This document shows positions 21,325 to 25,467 of a stretch of DNA of 25,467 nucleotides, piece after piece. Under the pieces are notes generated by a model that saw nothing but the letters and a program-made list of their open reading frames with translations, did no database searches and was not told the origin of the DNA. This stretch comes from Candidatus Bathyarchaeota archaeon (GTDB taxonomy: Archaea; Thermoproteota; Bathyarchaeia; Bathyarchaeales; WAQA01): contig WAQA01000205.1 of the NCBI GenBank assembly GCA_015520475.1, positions 1 to 25,467 of the forward strand, read 5' to 3'. Positions within the stretch are counted from its first letter, which is position 1, and every line of letters begins with the position of its first letter. Made by a program: the position numbers and the translations under genes.

Positions 21325-21933
21325 CTACGACTTTAATATTGACACGAAATTTTTAAGTATCTGTAAACCGGTTCTCCCGGATTTTTCAGGGTGGAATTGG
21401 GTGGCGAAGACTTGGCTGTCTGCAACTGCTGAAGGAAACTTAACTCCATAATCGGTCACAGATATTATTTTGTTTTTATCCTCGATGTCACCGTAGTATG
21501 AGTGGACAAAGTATACATATGAATTGTCTGGGATATCTCGGTATAAGGGGTTTTCAGGCTTCAGAATCTTTATTGTGTTCCATCCGATATGCGGGATCTT
21601 AACGTTTGAGGGAAGCCTTATAACTCTCCCCTTGAATATGTCGAGTCCCTTATGTATTCCTCCCTCGGTACTTATTGAGAAGAGGAGCTGCAGTCCAAGA
21701 CATATCCCCAATAATGGTTTGCCATCCCCTATCTGATTCAGAATTTCATCTGATATTGGCCTTAGATTCTTTATTGCCTCTTCGAAGGCTCCGACTCCTG
21801 GAAGAACGATGCCGTCGCAATCTCTTATATCCTTCTTCTCATGGGTTATCACTGTTCTAGAATTAACCTTCTCCAGTCCCCTCTTTATGCTTCTAAGGTT
21901 TCCAAGTCCATAATCTATTATTGCAACCTTCAC
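21325..21933 (-). CDS. hisH: Imidazole glycerol phosphate synthase glutaminase subunit HisH
   Basis: HisH is the class I glutamine amidotransferase partner of HisF. The 202-residue chain begins KVAIIDYGLGNLRS, contains LPGVGAFEEA (the oxyanion-strand region), the nucleophile Cys78 in GICLGLQLL, and the His181/Glu183 pair in QFHPEKSG. GTG at 21933 gives the usual family beginning; TTG at 21936, one codon upstream, is equally possible. A TATA box, CTTTATATAG, lies at about 21963-21972 on this strand, which would leave a leader of only a few bases. The gene starts the hisH-hisF operon and is preceded by 85 bases without another gene. Confidence 0.95.
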   Translation of the reverse strand: MKVAIIDYGLGNLRSIKRGLEKVNSRTVITHEKKDIRDCDGIVLPGVGAFEEAIKNLRPISDEILNQIGDGKPLLGICLGLQLLFSISTEGGIHKGLDIFKGRVIRLPSNVKIPHIGWNTIKILKPENPLYRDIPDNSYVYFVHSYYGDIEDKNKIISVTDYGVKFPSAVADSQVFATQFHPEKSGRTGLQILKNFVSILKS

Positions 21934-21962
21934 CAATCCAGCATCCCTTAAACACTATACAG

Positions 21963-21972
21963 CTATATAAAG
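21963..21972 (-). promoter_or_regulatory. TATA box of hisHF
   Basis: Read on the minus strand, CTTTATATAG stands about 30 bases before the hisH start. It is the only strong A/T promoter element close to hisH in the 85-base gap after the DUF72 gene. Confidence 0.55.
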
Positions 21973-22021
21973 TACAGCATAAATCATATTTTTATTCTTA
22001 TCCATTCATCCTTATCAGGGA

Positions 22022-22930
22022 TTATATTCCAGTTCTCTTCATCTCATTTATTAAGTCTTCAATGTCCCTATATCTTTTAGCTGGCAGCCTCCTAAGCGCC
22101 TCTTCAAGTCTAATCTGCCTTCCATCCTCGGTCTCTATTATTCTCCATCCCACCTTCCTCAGTATGGCGCTCTTCTCGGATGGAAACTTCATCCTTCCAA
22201 GAATTTTCCTGATGTACTCCAATCGATGGGTCTCCGCTAATCTTGGAAAACTTCCCTCCTCAATGAATCTTTTAAGTCTCCTAGCATCGTCGAACATGGA
22301 TAGATTATTGAAGAGGATATAGATGTTCTCCACCCTTCCATCTAACGGTTTAACCTTCTCATATAAGCGTCTAAGCTCATCATCTGTGTATTGGTAATAG
22401 TACATTCTCTCTCCGAGGCCGTGGAGGCGGAAGTATGCTATCTCACCTATACGTACTGGAGATTCTATAAGGGGATCTGTAACATGGATAACGTCCAGTC
22501 TCTCAAGGGCCTCAGCCAGTCTAGCCTTCACTTCCGGATCACGCCATCTCTCACCTCTAGTCTCCCATACAATGGTTAGATCCTCCCTGTCGATACTTTC
22601 TAGGAATGATAGGGCGTCATCCATATGGGCTGGCGTGAAGGATCCAGGCGTCTGGATTAGGATGATATCTGCTCTTAGAAGCCTACATATCCCCTTCATT
22701 CTATTGAAGGCTTCAATTGACTCTTTCCCTCTGAATCTGAATTTATGAGTTATCTCTTGGTTCGCTTTAACGGTGAACTCGAAATCTTCTGGAGAGCTCG
22801 CTCTCCATCTCTTCACAGTGGACTCTCTTGGATACTCATAGAATGTCCTGTTAATCTCTACGAGATTAAATGTTTCATGATATCTCCTCTTTGAGACTGG
22901 ATATCCGCAGCATCCTATCTTAATCATCAT
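22022..22930 (-). CDS. DUF72 (YecE-like) protein with C-terminal extension
   Basis: DUF72 proteins have a TIM-barrel-like fold and no established reaction; some authors have suggested links to nucleic-acid metabolism. Family marks in the 302-residue product are IGCCGYPVSKRRYHETFNLVE at the start, INRTFYEYP, FEFTVKANQEITH near residues 51-63, and FRLHGLG around residue 168. From about residue 235 a basic, helical extension of some 65 residues follows (KFPSEKSAILRKVGWRI, then RQIRLEEALRRLPAKRYRDIEDLI), which goes past the usual domain and may be a separate small domain. The ATG at 22930 overlaps the stop of the upstream regulator as ATGA; an adjacent ATG (22927) is an alternative. Translational coupling to an HTH regulator is notable. 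Confidence 0.85.
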   Translation of the reverse strand: MMIKIGCCGYPVSKRRYHETFNLVEINRTFYEYPRESTVKRWRASSPEDFEFTVKANQEITHKFRFRGKESIEAFNRMKGICRLLRADIILIQTPGSFTPAHMDDALSFLESIDREDLTIVWETRGERWRDPEVKARLAEALERLDVIHVTDPLIESPVRIGEIAYFRLHGLGERMYYYQYTDDELRRLYEKVKPLDGRVENIYILFNNLSMFDDARRLKRFIEEGSFPRLAETHRLEYIRKILGRMKFPSEKSAILRKVGWRIIETEDGRQIRLEEALRRLPAKRYRDIEDLINEMKRTGI

Positions 22931-23718
22931 TTAACCCTTCCATATCCAGTCTTACAGGCTATTGAGTTATGAAGTCTCCTCAGACTCTTTAGGAGATCAT
23001 CTGGACTTCTGATTCTGGAGTGGATCAATGTTATCCCATCATCCTCCGCAAGTTGAACATCCAATCCTGTAGGGGATGATCCATGATAGACCATGACATC
23101 AGGTTTTGTAGGTGTAAATCTTAAGGTTATTATTGGAGAGGCCTCCACCCTAACATTCATGAATAGAACAGCCTTACCGTCTAAATCATTAAATAATTTA
23201 ATGTATTCTATGCCTGAATAATTCTTTATCATCGCATCATTATCGATCACGATGTATCCATTAACCTTCCTTCTTCTATCTTCACCCGTTAATATCTCTC
23301 CGGAGACGGATCTCACAAAACGTTTAAGGCTTATATTCGAAGGGAAACGTTTAATGTCGATTACCGCCGGCTCAGCATCAATCATCCTAACAGCCAACTC
23401 AGATATTAGGGAGCCACCCCGCTCCATGTCGATTTCAAAGAGGGCTGTTATGAATCTCCTTATGAATTGGCTTCCAGGATTCTCCCTCCGTCCACCTTCA
23501 TAATCGCTTATCACTGACTGGGAGACCTCAATCTTCTCTGAGAGGAGCTTCTGGGGGATATTAAAGTATTGGCGGAGCCTCCGCATCGCCACGCCAGGCT
23601 CATCCGACATGATGATGCTGCCGGCAAGCTGACTTAGAAGTTTACTTTCATAATTCTTTAATCTCTTAATTTTTGATCTCACCTTAAATTCTTCTTCTCC
23701 TTTTCCAAGCTGATTCAA
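22927..23718 (-). CDS. HTH (XRE-type) transcriptional regulator, COG1709-like
   Basis: The 263-residue protein has a Cro/C1-type helix-turn-helix at about residues 43-85 (RRLRQYFNIPQKLLSEKIEV, then SQSVISDYEGGRR). A long archaeal-type C-terminal domain follows, with strands ending VMVYHGSSPTGLDV and ITLIHSRIRSPDDLLKSLRRL. It resembles the archaeal group of predicted regulators COG1709; no ligand or target is known. The start is uncertain: TTG at 23718 lacks a ribosome binding site, and GTG at residue 13 is an alternative. It lies 29 bases after the HTH-CBS gene and overlaps the DUF72 gene by four bases. Confidence 0.85.
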   Translation of the reverse strand: MNQLGKGEEEFKVRSKIKRLKNYESKLLSQLAGSIIMSDEPGVAMRRLRQYFNIPQKLLSEKIEVSQSVISDYEGGRRENPGSQFIRRFITALFEIDMERGGSLISELAVRMIDAEPAVIDIKRFPSNISLKRFVRSVSGEILTGEDRRRKVNGYIVIDNDAMIKNYSGIEYIKLFNDLDGKAVLFMNVRVEASPIITLRFTPTKPDVMVYHGSSPTGLDVQLAEDDGITLIHSRIRSPDDLLKSLRRLHNSIACKTGYGRVK

Positions 23719-23747
23719 TCGTTAATGGATATCCAGTATGTGTTGAT

Positions 23748-24293
23748 CTACATTATGTTAGAGATCACCCTTAAAAGATCAGATCTAGTTATTATCCCTA
23801 CTACTTCACCCTTCCTTGTTACTAGGACTCCTGGATGGGACTCCAGTAGAGGCCTAACAACATTTATGCTTGTATTCTCCGGAACCGTTGGGAGAGGCGG
23901 CTCCATGATCTCCTCAACCTTCTCCTCAGCTATTGTCGGGCTTAGATTTCGGATTATACTCTCTTCAGTAACTGTTCCCACAACCCTCTTACCATCGATT
24001 ATTGGAATCTGAGATATTGCATATTTATTCATTAATCTGCTAACCTTCTCAACTGTGTCTCCAGGCTTCGCTGAGATAACATTCCTAGTCATGATCTCGC
24101 TGCATCTCTTCCCTCCACTTTCAAGTAGGACCTGAAGTATCTTGTTTATTGTTGAAAGGCGCGGATCAACCTTTTCATTCTCTATCTTTGCTATATGCGC
24201 CTGGGAGACCCCTATCATCCTTGCAAGTTCATTCTGTGTTAATCCAGCTTCTATCCGCATCTTCTTTATCATTGATCCTCGGATTATCATCAC
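23748..24293 (-). CDS. HTH transcriptional regulator with two CBS domains
   Basis: The 181-residue protein has an XRE-type helix-turn-helix at residues 8-58 (RIEAGLTQNELARMIGVSQ, then AHIAKIENEKVDPRLSTI) and a CBS pair: CBS1 at about 65-117 (IMTRNVISAKPGDTVEKVS, ISQIPIIDGKRVVGTVTE) and CBS2 at about 128-180 (GVLVTRKGEVVGIITRSDLL). CBS pairs bind adenosyl ligands such as AMP, ATP or S-adenosylmethionine. Archaeal proteins of this layout are known as predicted regulators (COG3620). The start is GTG at 24293 or ATG at 24290. An inverted repeat lies immediately upstream. The gene heads the operon with the second HTH gene and the DUF72 gene, and diverges from the S-adenosylmethionine synthetase gene. 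Confidence 0.9.
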   Translation of the reverse strand: MMIIRGSMIKKMRIEAGLTQNELARMIGVSQAHIAKIENEKVDPRLSTINKILQVLLESGGKRCSEIMTRNVISAKPGDTVEKVSRLMNKYAISQIPIIDGKRVVGTVTEESIIRNLSPTIAEEKVEEIMEPPLPTVPENTSINVVRPLLESHPGVLVTRKGEVVGIITRSDLLRVISNIM

Positions 24294-24294
24294 T

Positions 24295-24340
24295 AATAAC
24301 CAATAGTTATTTTTTATGCATTATAAATATAAAAATTTAT
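24295..24340. promoter_or_regulatory. Divergent promoter with operator-like inverted repeat (HTH-CBS / SAM synthetase)
   Basis: AATAAC (24295-24300) and GTTATT (24306-24311) form a perfect 6-bp-arm inverted repeat around CAATA, one base before the HTH-CBS start codon. A/T-rich TATA candidates for both directions lie at about 24311-24340; the plus-strand box TATAAATATAAAA at about 24324-24336 suits the synthetase gene. Its position suggests that HTH-CBS binds here and controls itself, and perhaps the synthetase gene. Confidence 0.5.
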
Positions 24341-24384
24341 ATATTCAGAGACCAATCAAACATTTTCTATGGAACGTGATGATT

Positions 24385-25467
24385 ATGAGGAACATCTACG
24401 TCAACAGCTTGAAGCAAACTCCGATTGAAGAACAGTCCTTCGAGATAGTTGAAAGGAAAGGCCTAGGCCACCCAGACACGATATGCGACTCAATCATGAA
24501 CGAAGTATCAGTGAAGCTAAGCATGGAATACCTGGAGAAGTTCGGGGCCATAATGCACTACAACATAGACAAAGCCCTACTCGTAGCTGGAGAAGCTGAA
24601 ACAAGATTTGGAGGTGGAAGAATAAAGAAGCCCATGCGACTAATATTCGGTGACAGAGCCACATTTAAGGTAGGCGACGTAGAAGTATCCGTCGACCAGA
24701 TAGCAATCCAAACAGCCAAAGAATGGTTCAGAGAGAATATGAGATTCGTCGATCCAGAAGAGCATGTAACATACCAAGTTGAGATACAACCCGGCTCCTC
24801 AGCACTAGTAGACATATTCAAAAGGAAGGGTAGAGTTCTAGGGGCGAATGATACTTCAGCAGCGGTCGGATGGGCCCCGCTTACAAAGACTGAAAGAACA
24901 GTTCTAGAAGTCGAGAAATACCTCAACTCCAAAGAATTCAAACAGAAACATCCAGAATCAGGAGAAGACATAAAAGTTATGGGTTTAAGAAGAGAAAGAA
25001 ACCTAAACCTCATAATCTCAATGGCCCTAATAGACAGATTCATCAGCTGCGAAGAAGAATACTTCGACAAAAAAGCAGAGATACTAGAAGACATAATAAG
25101 ATTCGTCAAGAAAAGGGAGTACTTCGAGAACATAGACATACAACTAAACACTCTCGACGTTCCAGGCAGAGGAACAGACGGAGTATACCTAACTGTCCTA
25201 GGAACAAGCGCTGAAAGCGGAGACAGCGGCCAGATAGGCAGAGGAAACAGAGTGAACGGACTAATATCACTCAACAGACCGCAATGCTCCGAAGCCGCTG
25301 CAGGAAAGAACCCCGTAAGCCACGTCGGAAAAATATACAACCTCCTAACACACAAAATCGCAAACGAAGTATACACACAGATCCAAGGTCTAAAAGAAGT
25401 TTACGTTTGGATGCTCAGCAAAATAGGACAACCAATCGATCAACCAGCGATAGCAACAGTCCAAGTA
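24385..25467 (+). CDS. mat: S-adenosylmethionine synthetase, archaeal type (3' end outside window)
   Basis: The enzyme makes S-adenosylmethionine from methionine and ATP. Translation from ATG at 24385 gives 361 codons, open to the window edge; archaeal enzymes are about 400 residues, so roughly 40 are missing. Family motifs are ERKGLGHPDTICD (about residues 23-35), NIDKALLVAGEAETRFGGG, DVPGRGTDGVYLT and GDSGQIGRGNRVNGLISL. The bacterial/eukaryotic MetK type differs in sequence, so this is the separate archaeal family. The start is chosen because GGAACGTGAT at 24371-24380 sits five bases upstream; ATG at 24379 or GTG at 24376 would add two or three residues. It diverges from the HTH-CBS operon. 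Confidence 0.96.
   Translation, partial: MRNIYVNSLKQTPIEEQSFEIVERKGLGHPDTICDSIMNEVSVKLSMEYLEKFGAIMHYNIDKALLVAGEAETRFGGGRIKKPMRLIFGDRATFKVGDVEVSVDQIAIQTAKEWFRENMRFVDPEEHVTYQVEIQPGSSALVDIFKRKGRVLGANDTSAAVGWAPLTKTERTVLEVEKYLNSKEFKQKHPESGEDIKVMGLRRERNLNLIISMALIDRFISCEEEYFDKKAEILEDIIRFVKKREYFENIDIQLNTLDVPGRGTDGVYLTVLGTSAESGDSGQIGRGNRVNGLISLNRPQCSEAAAGKNPVSHVGKIYNLLTHKIANEVYTQIQGLKEVYVWMLSKIGQPIDQPAIATVQV

Noticed and set aside
24558..25376. Long minus-strand open frame (272 codons) opposite S-adenosylmethionine synthetase
   Set aside because: It is fully antisense to a clearly conserved enzyme and arises from codon usage there; it has no ribosome binding site or family resemblance.
1..25467. CRISPR array, insertion sequence or integrated element
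   Set aside because: No regularly spaced repeats, transposase, integrase or flanking direct repeats were seen; the base composition appears even by eye.

Overview
The window is a gene-dense stretch of an archaeal chromosome. The markers are archaeal or eukaryote-type only: an operon for L44e, S27e, aIF2-alpha, Nop10 and a PAC2-family protein, diphthine synthase DphB, the CTP-dependent riboflavin kinase RibK with its partner FAD synthase RibL, an archaeal-type S-adenosylmethionine synthetase, a KMSAS-type tryptophanyl-tRNA synthetase, TATA-box promoters, GGTGA-type ribosome binding sites and a tRNA gene with bulge-helix-bulge introns. The intron-rich tRNA and the fused GuaA point weakly to the Thermoproteota (TACK) side of the Archaea. 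I cannot place it more closely. Nothing looks like an insertion sequence, prophage, CRISPR array or rRNA. No gap between genes exceeds about 215 bases, and these gaps hold promoters and dyad sequences.

Layout. 1-1076 is the start-proximal part of trpS (minus; its 3' end lies outside the window). 1226-1447 encodes a small unknown protein. 1452-3708 is the ribosome/translation operon (minus). 3933-5878 carries a seven-helix membrane protein resembling an ECF-transporter substrate-binding component, followed by the two-piece lipoate-protein ligase lplB-lplA. 6088-8061 is AMP-forming acetyl-CoA synthetase. 8118-9107 is a Gfo/Idh/MocA oxidoreductase (minus) and 9319-9933 a MarC-family membrane protein. 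9997-10728 (ribK) converges on the dphB-DUF357-ribL operon (12323-10791, minus), so both steps from riboflavin to FAD lie side by side. 12412-12552 is a tRNA-Lys(CTT) gene that I read as having three introns.

12713-21936 is rich in glutamine-dependent enzymes: guaA (behind an AbrB-PhoU regulator), a three-gene ferredoxin-type glutamate synthase (glutaminase, FMN and GXGXG subunits), purF, and hisH-hisF. The glutamate synthase and the AbrB-PhoU/guaA operon diverge from a control region with a perfect 10-bp-arm dyad. 22022-24293 is a three-gene operon (minus): an HTH-CBS regulator, a second HTH regulator and a DUF72 protein. It diverges from the S-adenosylmethionine synthetase gene, which starts at 24385 and runs off the window.

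The items most worth a second look are the triple-intron tRNA-Lys, whose splicing helices are mutually exclusive; the HTH-CBS regulator facing the S-adenosylmethionine synthetase gene; and the S-component-like membrane protein beside lplBA.
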